Positions 29,584 to 38,884 of a stretch of 64,000 bases of DNA are shown here, in pieces; positions within the stretch are counted from its first letter, which is position 1; each line of letters begins with the position of its first letter. The stretch is taken from the NCBI GenBank assembly GCA_036501825.1, contig DASXZP010000032.1, positions 1 to 64,000 of the forward strand, given 5' to 3'. The position numbers were made by a program, and so were the translations under genes. The DNA is from JAFECT01 sp036501825 (GTDB lineage: Bacteria; Pseudomonadota; Alphaproteobacteria; Caulobacterales; Caulobacteraceae). Under the pieces are notes generated by a model. It had not been told where the DNA came from and did not search any database. It saw only the letters and a program-made list of their open reading frames with translations.

Positions 29584-29874
29584 CTAGTGCTGGTCGATCC
29601 CGTGCTGGTGGCTCATGTTGGCGTCCATGTCCTGCCGGTACAGGTTCGCCTGTTCCTCCCACCAGCGCTTTGAGTGACACTCTTTCTTGCCGGGAAACCG
29701 GGTGTTTATCTGCTCTTTCGCCTTGCAGATAACGCGGTCGAGCTCCGATGGCTTGGGGGCGGCGCTGGCCACGCCCTGGGGCTTCGAGGCGGGCGGCGGG
29801 GGCGTGTCGGCCGCCGCGGAGACGGCTGCACTGGCTCCCAGGGCGGCTAGGAAAAGGAAACTGACGATGCGCAT
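29584..29874 (-). CDS. Small secreted protein, 96 aa
   Basis: Signal peptide MRIVSFLFLAALGASAAVSAAADT, a Pro/Ala-rich linker, then a compact C-terminal domain with two Cys (LDRVICKAKEQI and KKECHSKRWWEEQ) and a His-rich end (NMSHQHGIDQH). Small periplasmic proteins with ICK...RFPGKKECHSK...W are widespread in Caulobacterales, but their function is not known to me. ATG 29874 follows GAGGGAG; GTG one codon earlier is possible. It lies 12 bp upstream of the plsY start on the same strand... that is, 3' to 5' order places it before plsY. Confidence 0.6.
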   Translation of the reverse strand: MRIVSFLFLAALGASAAVSAAADTPPPPASKPQGVASAAPKPSELDRVICKAKEQINTRFPGKKECHSKRWWEEQANLYRQDMDANMSHQHGIDQH

Positions 29875-29940
29875 CACTGAGCTCCCTCGGGTCGTCGTTC
29901 CCCGTATCCTACCGCTTGACGCACAATCCGCCAGTCCCCG

Positions 29941-30126
29941 CTACTTGCGGACCTTCGGTTTCGACTTCGACGCCGAACGCTGCGCCGCCGTGCGGTCGTA
30001 CCAGGGCTGGTTCTTGGTCGGCGCGCCGTGCGGCGCCTCCGCGGCGCGCTTTTTCATCTCCAGCGCGAGCTTCAGCTTCGCGGCGGTGTCGGACGGCTTG
30101 GCGGGCGTGTCGGGTTTGTCGGTCAT
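29941..30126 (-). CDS. Small basic protein, 61 aa
   Basis: Starts MTDKPDTPAKPSDTAAKLKLALEMKKRAAE and ends in a Lys/Arg/Ser-rich tail (ASKSKPKVRK), with QPWYDRTAAQRS in between. It is short, highly charged, lacks a signal peptide and looks partly disordered. It follows the dihydroorotase homologue by 8 bp in the same direction, which suggests cotranscription. No function can be assigned. Confidence 0.5.
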   Translation of the reverse strand: MTDKPDTPAKPSDTAAKLKLALEMKKRAAEAPHGAPTKNQPWYDRTAAQRSASKSKPKVRK

Positions 30127-30134
30127 GTCACACT

Positions 30135-31445
30135 CTACTGCTGCGCCTGATGCACGATGCGGCCGTCGACGACGGTCATCAGCACCTGGCCTTGCAGGCG
30201 GCGCCCGTCGAAGGGCGAGTTCTTCGATTTCGACATCAGCTTGTCGGCGTCGACGATCACCGGCGCCTCGATGTCGACCAGCACCAGGTCCGCCGGCGCG
30301 CCCGGCGAAAGACGGCCCGCCTGCAGACCCAGCAGCTCGGCGGGCATGAGTGTCACCGCGCGCAGCACGTCGATCAGGCTCAGACCCGCGTCGTGGTGCA
30401 GCGACAGCAGCGCGGGCAGCAGGGTTTCCAGACCGACGGCGCCGGGCGCGGCTTCGCTGAACGGGCGGCGCTTGTCTTCGGCGGGGGCGGGCGCGTGGGC
30501 GGAGACGACGACGTCGATCAGGCCTTCGGCGAGCGCCTCGACCAGGGCCGCGCGATCACGCTCCGGCCGCAGCGGCGGATCCAGACGGTAGAAGGTGCGG
30601 TAGTCGCCGATGTCGATCTCGTTGAAGCACAGGTGGTTGATCGAACAGCTGGCGGAAACGTCGAGGCCCTTGTCCTTGGCGCGACGCAGGCATTCCAAGC
30701 TTTCGGCCGTCGAGATCTGATCGACCAGGAACGCGGTGCCGGTGAGCTCGACCAGCGCCAGATCGCGCTCCAGCATGATCTTTTCCGCCGCCGCCGTCAC
30801 CGCCGGCAGACCCAGGCGCGCGGCCAGTTCGCCTTCGGTCGCGCAGGCGCCGGCGCTCAGCCAGGGGTCGGCCGGGCGGTGCGACACCAGCGCATTGAAG
30901 CCGCCCGCGTAGCTCAGCACGCGCCGCATGACCTTGGAGTTCACGATCGGCGTGTCGACGTCGGTAAAATAGACCGCGCCGGCCTCGGCCATCAGACCGA
31001 TCTCGGCGAGCTGTTCGCCCTGACAGCCGCGGGTGGCGGCGCCGGCGGGATAGACGTGCACCAGCTCGATGTCGCGCGCGCGGCGCAGGATGAAATCGAC
31101 CACCGCCGGCTCGTCCACCGGCGGATGGGTGTCGGGCTGCACCACGATGGAGGTGACGCCGCCGGCGGCCGCGGCGCGGCTCGCGGACTTCAGGGTTTCC
31201 TTGGGTTCGTTGCCGGGCTCGCCGGTCTTGACGCGAAGGTCGATCAGGCCCGGCGCCAGCACCGCGCCGGAACAGTCGATCACCCGCATCTGCGCCGAGC
31301 CGCGCTCGAGGTCCGGCCGTTTCTGCACGTCGGCGATGACGCCGTCGCGCACGACCAGGGAGCCCGGTCCGTCGTAACCGCTCTCCGGATCGACCAGACG
31401 CGCGCTGACGAAGGCGATGGGGGGGCCGTTGCGAGGCGCGCTCAC
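30135..31445 (-). CDS. Dihydroorotase homologue, probably non-catalytic (PyrX/PyrC'-type)
   Basis: A 436-aa amidohydrolase-superfamily protein in the pyrimidine operon. The fold is clear (APGLIDLRVKTGEPGNEPKET, CQGEQLAEIGLMAEAGAVYF, ASCSINHLCFNEIDIGDYRTFYRLDPPLR, PGAPADLVLVDIE), but the metal-binding H-x-H of active dihydroorotases is R-V-K here, and the catalytic Asp of D-H-A-P-H is replaced (SAHAPAPAEDK). Such degenerate homologues (PyrX/PyrC') are known as structural partners that assemble with aspartate carbamoyltransferase. The GTG start overlaps the pyrB stop (GTGA). An active pyrC should be elsewhere in the genome. Confidence 0.88.
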   Translation of the reverse strand: MSAPRNGPPIAFVSARLVDPESGYDGPGSLVVRDGVIADVQKRPDLERGSAQMRVIDCSGAVLAPGLIDLRVKTGEPGNEPKETLKSASRAAAAGGVTSIVVQPDTHPPVDEPAVVDFILRRARDIELVHVYPAGAATRGCQGEQLAEIGLMAEAGAVYFTDVDTPIVNSKVMRRVLSYAGGFNALVSHRPADPWLSAGACATEGELAARLGLPAVTAAAEKIMLERDLALVELTGTAFLVDQISTAESLECLRRAKDKGLDVSASCSINHLCFNEIDIGDYRTFYRLDPPLRPERDRAALVEALAEGLIDVVVSAHAPAPAEDKRRPFSEAAPGAVGLETLLPALLSLHHDAGLSLIDVLRAVTLMPAELLGLQAGRLSPGAPADLVLVDIEAPVIVDADKLMSKSKNSPFDGRRLQGQVLMTVVDGRIVHQAQQ

Positions 31446-32422
31446 CGGTCATTCTCCAGCCGTGCGGCCAGCGTCGCCAGCACCGCCATGCGCGCGGCCA
31501 CGCCCATCTCGACCTGATCCTGAATCAGGCTGACGTCGAGGTCGTCGGCGACATCGGAATCGATCTCGACGCCGCGGTTCATCGGCCCCGGGTGCATCAC
31601 CTTGGCGCCTTGCGCCGCATGCGCCAGCTTCTCCGCATCGAGGCCCCAGAAGCGGAAGTACTCGCGCATCGACGGCACGAAGGCGCCGTCCATCCGCTCG
31701 AGTTGGAGCCTGAGCATCATCACCACATTGGCGCCGGCGATGCCCTCGCGCATGTCGTGGAACACTTCCGTGCCCCAGCGGTCCGCGTCGGCGGGCATCA
31801 GCGTCGGCGGACCCACCAGCCGCACCTCCGCGCCCATCAGGTTCAACAACGCCACGTTCGAGCGCGCCACCCGGCTGTGCAGCACGTCGCCGCAGATCGC
31901 CACGCGCAAGCCCTCGGCGCGGCCGAAGGCGCGGCGGATCGACAGCATGTCGAGCAGCGCCTGGGTCGGATGCTCATGCCAGCCGTCACCGGCGTTGATC
32001 ACGCTGCACGAGACCTTCTGCGCCAGCAGGGCGGAGGCGCCGGACGCGGAGTGGCGCACGACCAGCAGGTCCGGCTTCATGGCGTTCAGCGTCACCGCGG
32101 TGTCGATCAGGGTCTCGCCCTTGGTCATCGACGAGGAACGGGGACTCATGTTCACCACGTCGGCGCCCAGCCGCTTGCCGGCCAGCTCGAAGGAGCTTTG
32201 GGTCCGGGTCGAGTTCTCGAAGAACAGATTGACCACGGTCCGGCCCTTCAACAGGTCCAGCTTCTTCGAGGTCTGCCGGTTCAGCTCGACAAAGGCGTCC
32301 GCCAGGTCGAGCAAAGCGACCACGTCCGGCGGATCCAGGTCCGCGGCGCTGACGAAATGCCGTTTGGGAAAAGGGAAGACCCGCGCGCGAATGGTCTCGG
32401 AAACGTCGGCGGCGTGGGTCAT
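31442..32422 (-). CDS. pyrB: Aspartate carbamoyltransferase catalytic subunit
   Basis: Condenses carbamoyl phosphate with aspartate in pyrimidine synthesis. The 326-aa protein shows FFENSTRTQSSFELAGKRLGADVVN, the 80s loop region (SSSMTKGETLIDTAVTL), SASGASALLAQ, GDGWHEHPTQALLDMLSIR, LRVAICGDVLHSRVARSN and KVMHPGPMNRGVEIDSDVAD. The ATG at 32422 gives MTHAADV; a TTG one codon earlier is possible. It overlaps its dihydroorotase-like partner gene by 4 bp, matching the PyrB-PyrC' complex arrangement. Confidence 0.96.
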   Translation of the reverse strand: MTHAADVSETIRARVFPFPKRHFVSAADLDPPDVVALLDLADAFVELNRQTSKKLDLLKGRTVVNLFFENSTRTQSSFELAGKRLGADVVNMSPRSSSMTKGETLIDTAVTLNAMKPDLLVVRHSASGASALLAQKVSCSVINAGDGWHEHPTQALLDMLSIRRAFGRAEGLRVAICGDVLHSRVARSNVALLNLMGAEVRLVGPPTLMPADADRWGTEVFHDMREGIAGANVVMMLRLQLERMDGAFVPSMREYFRFWGLDAEKLAHAAQGAKVMHPGPMNRGVEIDSDVADDLDVSLIQDQVEMGVAARMAVLATLAARLENDR

Positions 32423-32467
32423 CAAAGGGCGGCTATACGCAGAACCCGGACGAAGGGGAAGGGCGGG

Positions 32468-32758
32468 TCAGGGGAAAAGCGACGGCAGGTCCCGCGCGCC
32501 ATGGACCACGCGCACGATCTGCACGCCGCCGCCTGCGACGCGATAGAGGACCAAGTAAGCGCCAGTTATGAAGTACCGGAGCCCGTCGGCCAGGTCGTTT
32601 CGAGACCGGCCCATGCGCGGCTGTTCAGCTAACCGGGTGCAAACCTCGTCGATCCGGTCGAGCACTTGGTCGGCCGCCGTGAGGCTGTCTTGCGCGATGA
32701 AGGTCCAGATATCGATCAGGTCTTCTTCTGCTCGCGCCGACCGGGTGAACGTCGCCAT
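32468..32758 (-). CDS. parE: ParE-family toxin
   Basis: A 96-aa RelE/ParE-superfamily toxin. It starts MATFTRSARAEEDLIDIWTFIAQDS and contains the family core QVLDRIDEVCTRLAEQPRMGRSRNDLADGLRYFITGAYLVLYRV with the C-terminal IVRVVHGARDLPSLFP. ParE proteins typically poison DNA gyrase. It starts 16 bp after the parD antitoxin stop, antitoxin first, the canonical order. The pair sits between pyrB and ruvX, so it is a chromosomal module, likely acquired. Confidence 0.9.
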   Translation of the reverse strand: MATFTRSARAEEDLIDIWTFIAQDSLTAADQVLDRIDEVCTRLAEQPRMGRSRNDLADGLRYFITGAYLVLYRVAGGGVQIVRVVHGARDLPSLFP

Positions 32759-32774
32759 CGGCCAGACCGGTGGT

Positions 32775-33032
32775 TTAGCGAGTCTGCAGGCGTCGCCGCG
32801 CCTCTGCCTTGATATCCGCCATATCCGGGAAGCGGCCGGGCCCACTCGCGACGCCCTCGTTCCAGAGTTCAAGAAGCCGGTGATCAACCGGGTGGCGGCG
32901 CTGCTTCCATTCTCTCAGCGCCTCGCGGATGACCTCGCTGCCGGTGGCGTAGTCACCGCTTTCCACGGCCTGGTTGACCATGGCCGCCATTTCGGCCGGC
33001 AGGGCGACGCTGATTTTAGTGACTTTGGTCAT
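32775..33032 (-). CDS. parD: ParD-family antitoxin
   Basis: An 85-aa antitoxin with an N-terminal ribbon-helix-helix DNA-binding domain (MTKVTKISVALPAEMAAMVNQAVESGDYATGSEVIREALREWKQ, shown here in pieces: VTKISVALPAEM, then YATGSEVIREALREW). The C-terminal part would wrap ParE. The ATG at 33032 fits the conserved start; upstream in-frame codons are not conserved. It should autoregulate the parDE promoter just upstream (33033-33097). Confidence 0.9.
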   Translation of the reverse strand: MTKVTKISVALPAEMAAMVNQAVESGDYATGSEVIREALREWKQRRHPVDHRLLELWNEGVASGPGRFPDMADIKAEARRRLQTR

Positions 33033-33097
33033 CGGAAGCACCGTTTTGCGGCAATATAGTAGCAATAATTCCCACCCGAGGCGATTCAATTTGAGGG

Positions 33098-33565
33098 TCA
33101 GCGCCGCAGCCGGTCCAGCGCCCCCTGGAGGATGTAGGCCGCTGCGGCCCGGTCCACGACGTCGGCGCGTTTGGCGCGGCTGAGGTCGGCTTCGGCGATC
33201 AGCATGCGGTTCACCGCGGCGCTGGACAGGCGCTCGTCCCAGAAGGCGATCTGCAGCCCCTCGTCGAGGCGCAGGAGGTTGCGGGCGAAGGCGCGGACGG
33301 ACTGGCAGCGGGGCCCCTCGGTCCCGTCCATGTTCACCGGCAGGCCGATCACGATGCCAGAGGCGGCGCGGGCTTTCATTAGCTTGAACAAGGCGTTGGC
33401 GTCGTCGGTGAACTTGGTCTTGCGGATCAGCTCGTAGGGGCTGGCGATCAGCCGCGTCGCGTCCGAAACCGCGACCCCGATGGTCTTTTCCCCCAGGTCA
33501 AGGCCCATGAAGGGCGTGCCGGTCGGGCAGGCGGCGGGCAGATCGAGGAGGTCGAGGACGGGCAC
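33098..33565 (-). CDS. ruvX: RuvX/YqgF-family putative Holliday junction resolvase
   Basis: RNase H-fold nuclease of the RuvX (YqgF) family, acting on Holliday junctions or in 16S rRNA 5' processing. The 155-aa protein starts MPVLDLLDLPAAC at GTG 33565 and has the first catalytic Asp in MGLDLGEKTIGVAVSD, then IVIGLPVNMDGTEGPRCQSVRAFA, the Glu in IAFWDERLSSAAVNRMLI, and the last Asp in KRADVVDRAAAAYILQGALD. A TTG 12 codons upstream would extend it but adds unconserved residues. It is divergent from gatC. Confidence 0.92.
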   Translation of the reverse strand: MPVLDLLDLPAACPTGTPFMGLDLGEKTIGVAVSDATRLIASPYELIRKTKFTDDANALFKLMKARAASGIVIGLPVNMDGTEGPRCQSVRAFARNLLRLDEGLQIAFWDERLSSAAVNRMLIAEADLSRAKRADVVDRAAAAYILQGALDRLRR

Positions 33566-33663
33566 GGCCGGGCTTTGGCGCGGCCTTGCGGCGCTTGTCA
33601 AATCGGGGGGCTGGCCCTAGTCCGTGCTGCATCGCAACAGAAGCCGAAGGATCTTTTCCGCCC

Positions 33664-33951
33664 ATGGCCGTGGACATCGCTACCGTTCGCCGGGTCGCCG
33701 AGCTGGCGCGCATCGCCGAGCCCGAGGACCGCCTGCAGGTCATCGTGGGCGAGTTGAACGGCATCCTGGCCTGGATCGAACAGCTGAACGAGGTCGACGT
33801 GACCGGGGTCGCGCCGATGACCACGGCGGTCGAGGCGTCTGCGCCGCTGCGCGAAGACAAGGTCACCGACGGCGGCGATGCTGCGCGGGTGCTGGCCAAT
33901 GCGCCGAAGTCCGCCGACGGCTTCTTCGTGGTGCCGAAGGTGGTGGAATGA
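33664..33951 (+). CDS. gatC: Asp/Glu-tRNA amidotransferase subunit C
   Basis: Small subunit of the GatCAB amidotransferase that makes Gln-tRNA(Gln) and Asn-tRNA(Asn) from mischarged tRNAs. The 95-aa protein has the family pattern VRRVAELARIAEPEDRLQVIVGELNGILAWIEQLNEVDVTGVAPMT followed by LREDKVTDG (shown as one continuous conserved region in the gene). Its stop overlaps the gatA ATG (ATGA). The window holds all three subunits in the order gatC-gatA-(small ORF)-gatB. Confidence 0.95.
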   Translation: MAVDIATVRRVAELARIAEPEDRLQVIVGELNGILAWIEQLNEVDVTGVAPMTTAVEASAPLREDKVTDGGDAARVLANAPKSADGFFVVPKVVE

Positions 33952-35423
33952 GTTCGCTTACCAACCTCACTCTCAAGGCGGCGCTCGACGGGCTGAAGGC
34001 CAAGGCCTTCTCGTCGGAAGAGATCACTCGCGCCCACATCGCCGCGATCGAGAAGGCGAACCCGCGCCTGAACGCCTTCGTGCTGCCGACCTTCGATCAT
34101 GCGCTGGGCATGGCCAGGGCGTCGGACGCGCGGCTGGCGAAGGGCGAAGCCGGTCCGCTGGAAGGCGCGCCGCTCGGCGTGAAGGATCTGTTCGCGACCC
34201 AAGGCCATCGCACCACCGCCGGCTCGAAGATCCTCGGCAACTTCATTCCGACCTATGAGTCGACGGTCAGCTCGCATCTGTGGCGCGACGGTGCAGTGAT
34301 GCTGGGCAAGCTGAACATGGACGAGTTCGCCATGGGCTCGTCCAACGAGACCTCCGCCTGGGGGCCGGTGGTCAATCCGTGGAAGTCGAAGACCTCCAAC
34401 GCGGAGCTGACACCCGGCGGCTCGTCCGGCGGTTCGGCCAGCGCGGTGGCGGCGGAGCTGTGCCTTGGCGCGACCGCGTCGGACACCGGCGGCTCGATCC
34501 GCCAGCCCGCGGCCTTCACCGGCACCGTCGGCATCAAGCCCACCTACGGCCGTTGCTCGCGCTGGGGCATCGTGGCGTTCGCGTCCTCGCTGGACCAGGC
34601 CGGCCCGATCGCCAAGACGGTCGAGGATTCCGCGATCCTGCTGAACTCAATGGCGGGCTATGACGCGAAAGACTCGACCAGCCTCGACGTCGACTATCCG
34701 GACTTTACGCGATTCGTCGGCAAGTCGGTGAAGGGTCTGCGCATCGGCGTGCCCAAGGAATACCGCCTCGACGGCATGCCGGCCGAGATCGAAGCGCTGT
34801 GGTCGCAGGGCATCGAGTGGATGCGCGCCGCCGGCTGCGAGATCGTGGACATCAGCCTGCCGCACACCAAATATGCGCTGCCCTGTTACTACATCATCGC
34901 GCCCGCCGAAGCGTCGTCCAACCTCGCGCGCTACGACGGCATGCGCTACGGCCTGCGCGCCGAGGGCAAGTCGCTTTCGGGCATCTACGAGAACACCCGC
35001 GCTGAAGGCTTCGGCAAGGAAGTGAAGCGGCGCGTGCTGATCGGGACCTATGTGCTGTCGGCGGGCTACTACGACGCCTATTACGTGCGCGCCCTGAAGG
35101 TGCGCCGCCGCATCGCCGAAGACTTCGAGAAGGTCTGGGACAAGGTCGACGCGATCCTGACGCCCTCGACGCCGTCGGCCGCATTTGCGCTCGGCGACCA
35201 GCGGGTCGATCCGGTGACCATGTATCTGAACGACGTGTTCACGGTCACCGCCAACCTCGCCGGCATCCCCGGCATCAGCGTCCCCGCCGGCCTCGACGCC
35301 AACGGCCTGCCGCTGGGTCTGCAACTGATCGGCAAGCCGCTGGACGAGGGCACGATTCTGTCGCTGGGTAAGGCCATCGAAGACGCCGCCGCGTTCAAAC
35401 ACCGGCCGGAGGCCTGGTGGTGA
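33948..35423 (+). CDS. gatA: Asp/Glu-tRNA amidotransferase subunit A
   Basis: Amidase-signature glutaminase subunit that releases ammonia from glutamine for GatB. The 491-aa protein shows the Ser-cisSer-Lys machinery: Lys in APLGVKDLFATQG, the signature TPGGSSGGSASAVAAELC with the catalytic serines, and SDTGGSIRQPAAFTGTVGIKPTYGR. The C-terminal region includes GTYVLSAGYYDAYYVRALKVR, typical of GatA. It overlaps gatC by 4 bp; a small membrane-protein gene overlaps its 3' end. Confidence 0.97.
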   Translation: MSSLTNLTLKAALDGLKAKAFSSEEITRAHIAAIEKANPRLNAFVLPTFDHALGMARASDARLAKGEAGPLEGAPLGVKDLFATQGHRTTAGSKILGNFIPTYESTVSSHLWRDGAVMLGKLNMDEFAMGSSNETSAWGPVVNPWKSKTSNAELTPGGSSGGSASAVAAELCLGATASDTGGSIRQPAAFTGTVGIKPTYGRCSRWGIVAFASSLDQAGPIAKTVEDSAILLNSMAGYDAKDSTSLDVDYPDFTRFVGKSVKGLRIGVPKEYRLDGMPAEIEALWSQGIEWMRAAGCEIVDISLPHTKYALPCYYIIAPAEASSNLARYDGMRYGLRAEGKSLSGIYENTRAEGFGKEVKRRVLIGTYVLSAGYYDAYYVRALKVRRRIAEDFEKVWDKVDAILTPSTPSAAFALGDQRVDPVTMYLNDVFTVTANLAGIPGISVPAGLDANGLPLGLQLIGKPLDEGTILSLGKAIEDAAAFKHRPEAWW

Positions 35424-35666
35424 AACTCGACCGCGTCCTCATGCGCCGGTTGGGCGGCGTCGCGCTGCTTCTGATCGGCGTCGCGTTCCTGGTCGGACCG
35501 ATCCAGGTGCTGTTCGGAGGCACCCACGGCGCGGCCCAGGATCCGAAGGCGCGTCACGCGATCCTTGACGCCATGATCTACCAACTGACGCTGGGCGGCG
35601 TCGTCATGCTGTTCGGCGCCTATTTCCTGACCGTCAAACCGAAAACCAACACAACGGCGAAGACCG

Positions 35667-35692
<26 letters not shown>
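35417..35692 (+). CDS. Small two-helix membrane protein between gatA and gatB
   Basis: A 91-aa protein with two hydrophobic helices (GGVALLLIGVAFLVGPIQVLF and LTLGGVVMLFGAYFLTV) joined by a short polar loop, and a Lys/Thr-rich tail. It starts at one of two adjacent GTG codons (35417 or 35420) that overlap the gatA stop, and its 3' end overlaps gatB by 26 bp, so it is embedded in the gat operon. Function unknown. Overlap on both sides argues that it is really translated. Confidence 0.65.
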
Positions 35693-37145
<1,453 letters not shown>

Positions 37146-37155
37146 GAAAAAGAGA

Positions 37156-37289
37156 GTCCACGGACCCACACGGACTCACACGGAAAAGCACGCGGCGCTT
37201 TGCGCCGCGAAAGTCTTCCTGCCGCGACGCCCCGTGCGCGTGCGCTGAAACGCGACGCCGTCCGTGTGTTTCCGTGTGAGTCCGTGGAC
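37156..37289. repeat. REP-like imperfect inverted repeat
   Basis: A 134-bp palindromic element. The inner arms GGACTCACACGGAAA (37172-37186) and TTTCCGTGTGAGTCC (37269-37283) are exact complements, as are the outer GTCCACGGA (37156-37164) and TCCGTGGAC (37281-37289); the left side has one extra CACACGGA unit. At the centre is a perfect 8-bp hairpin (CGCGGCGC-TTT-GCGCCGCG, 37191-37209). The short CACACGGA-type units look like dispersed intergenic repeats of the REP kind; copy number in the genome cannot be seen from here. Confidence 0.65.
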
Positions 37290-37295
37290 AAAACA

Positions 37296-37323
37296 AAAGG
37301 CCCCGGATTGCTCCGGGGCCTTT
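37296..37323. terminator. Bidirectional terminator after gatB
   Basis: AAAGGCCCCGG (37296-37306), loop ATTGCT, CCGGGGCCTTT (37313-37323): a perfect 11-bp stem. Read leftward it ends in CCTTTTGTTTTG, read rightward in CCTTTCGCTTATT, so it can stop both the gat operon and the convergent RcnB-like gene. Confidence 0.85.
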
Positions 37324-37349
37324 CGCTTATTCGCCTTGCGGCGGGTTTA

Positions 37350-38141
37350 TCACCAGACGTTGTCGACCACGTCGATGATGTAGCCGTCGCCCAGGTCGAT
37401 CAGCGCGATCTGGCCGTTCAGCCAGATGTAACCGCAGCCCGGAGGCGGAGGCGGCAGATCGTAGGCGCCGAAGTCTGCGATGGCGTAGGTCCAGAAGAAC
37501 GCCGGCAGGTATTCTCCGATGCCCCAGTGGTGACCCCACCACTCGTGCGGGATGGAGTAGTAGCCCCAGCCCGGAGCGAAGTAGTAGCCGCTGCGGAAGC
37601 CGTTATAGCCGCCCCAACCCGGGCGCCCGCGCCACCAGGTGTGGTTGTGCGCCCAGATGCCGTGGCCGCCCCAACCGCGGTGGGCGCCGGCCCATCCGCC
37701 GCCGTGACCGCCGCGCGGCGTCCCATGGGGGCCGCCGTGACCGCCGCCCGGTCCGCCATGCGGACCATGACCGCCGGCAGGGCCGTGACCGCCATGCGCG
37801 ATCAACGGCGTGCCGTGGCCAGCGCCGCCGCCCGTGCCGTGGCCGCCGCCGCCGCCGCCGCCTGTCGCCGGCGCCAAGTGCACGCCGCCGCCACCACCGC
37901 CGCCGCCGCCGTGGCCGCCCATCGGGCTCCCGCCGCCGCCGTGACCGCCGCCGCCTGCGCCGGCGCCGTGGGAGCCACCGCCGCCACCAGCGCCGTGGGA
38001 ACCGCCGCCGCCACCGCCGCCGTGACCGGACGGATGACTGGTGCCGCCCTTACCGCCCTTCGGCGGATCAGCCATGCTGACCGCAGGAAGCGCGAGGCAG
38101 GCGAAGAATGAAGTCGCTAGCAAAATACGTTTGAGGATCAC
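37350..38141 (-). CDS. RcnB-like secreted protein with Gly/His-rich domain
   Basis: A 263-aa protein. After a signal peptide (ILLATSFFACLALPAVSMA) come about 150 residues of near-pure Gly/His/Pro/Ala (motifs GGGGHGGGG, HGPAGGHGPHGGPGG), then a C-terminal domain of the RcnB type (WGYYSIPHEWWGHHWGIGEYLP, FGAYDLPPPPPGCGYIWLNGQIALID). RcnB is a periplasmic protein linked to Ni/Co homeostasis in E. coli; the His-rich part could bind metal. The GTG at 38141 has GGAGAA upstream. A related gene lies 177 bp upstream in the same direction. Confidence 0.75.
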   Translation of the reverse strand: MILKRILLATSFFACLALPAVSMADPPKGGKGGTSHPSGHGGGGGGGSHGAGGGGGSHGAGAGGGGHGGGGSPMGGHGGGGGGGGGVHLAPATGGGGGGGHGTGGGAGHGTPLIAHGGHGPAGGHGPHGGPGGGHGGPHGTPRGGHGGGWAGAHRGWGGHGIWAHNHTWWRGRPGWGGYNGFRSGYYFAPGWGYYSIPHEWWGHHWGIGEYLPAFFWTYAIADFGAYDLPPPPPGCGYIWLNGQIALIDLGDGYIIDVVDNVW

Positions 38142-38317
38142 GTGTCTGTTCTCCGGTTGTGGGCAAGCCAACGAACGCGCCTGCGGAATGACGGCAAGGT
38201 GTTGGTCGCCGCCTGAACCCAATCTGAACGCCGGCCACCATGGCACAATCAGGATAGGGAAACAAAACCGCTTGAGTCCCCTTGATTAGCCTGTCGGTTG
38301 TGCTTGCAGATCAAAGG

Positions 38318-38746
38318 TTAGAAGACGTCTTCTTCGACGTCGAGGACCAGCCCCGAGCTCTGGCTGACCAGCGCAATCTGCTTTCCCGCCCAGACCCAGG
38401 CATAGCCGCGCGGCGGCGCCCGCACGCCGAACCAGGCCCAATCTGTAACCGTGCGGTGGCGATAGGCCTGCGGCACGTACTCGCCGCGGCGCCAGACGTG
38501 GCTCCAAAGCGCCCGGTCCACCGGGTAGTAGCCGTAGCCCGGCGCGTACCAAAACCCGGGGCGCTCGCCCCGGTAGTCGCGCCATTCCGCCCGCCCGCGC
38601 CACCACGACCGGTCACCGCGGCTCCAATGCTGCGGCTGAGGGTGGGCTTGGATGAGGCGCGGGTGATGCCGGTCCTCGTGGGCGAGCGAAGCGCCCGGCG
38701 CGGCGACGGCGGCGCAGAGCAGAAAAAGCGCAAGCCTGCGGTTCAT
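38318..38746 (-). CDS. RcnB-family periplasmic protein
   Basis: A 142-aa protein with a signal peptide (MNRRLALFLLCAAVAAPGASLA), a His-rich stretch just after it (HEDRHHPRLIQAHPQPQHW), Trp/Arg-rich repeats (WWRGRAEWRDYRGERPGFWY) and the RcnB domain (VWRRGEYVPQAYRHRTVTDW, APPRGYAWVWAGKQIALVSQSSGLVLDV). ATG 38746 has a perfect AGGAGG. It is a paralogue of the Gly-rich gene downstream; both share the pattern W-G-Y-Y...LP...P-x-G-Y-x-W. Likely metal- or envelope-stress-related, by family only. Confidence 0.8.
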   Translation of the reverse strand: MNRRLALFLLCAAVAAPGASLAHEDRHHPRLIQAHPQPQHWSRGDRSWWRGRAEWRDYRGERPGFWYAPGYGYYPVDRALWSHVWRRGEYVPQAYRHRTVTDWAWFGVRAPPRGYAWVWAGKQIALVSQSSGLVLDVEEDVF

Positions 38747-38884
38747 GGAGCGCCTCCTGAAAGCCAAGCTTCCGAGAGTCGATCTGAATTGAGCCTGAAC
38801 GGACCTTGCGTATGCACGCGCGCTTGGCCATCTGCGACGGACGCCGGGGCGGGGGCCTGGCCGCCCTGTTTGTAAGAGGTTGAG

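Noticed and set aside
37800..38030. Tandem repeat array or CRISPR-like structure
   Set aside because: The GCCGCC-rich periodicity is explained by Gly codons of the RcnB-like protein; there are no spacers and no conserved direct repeats.
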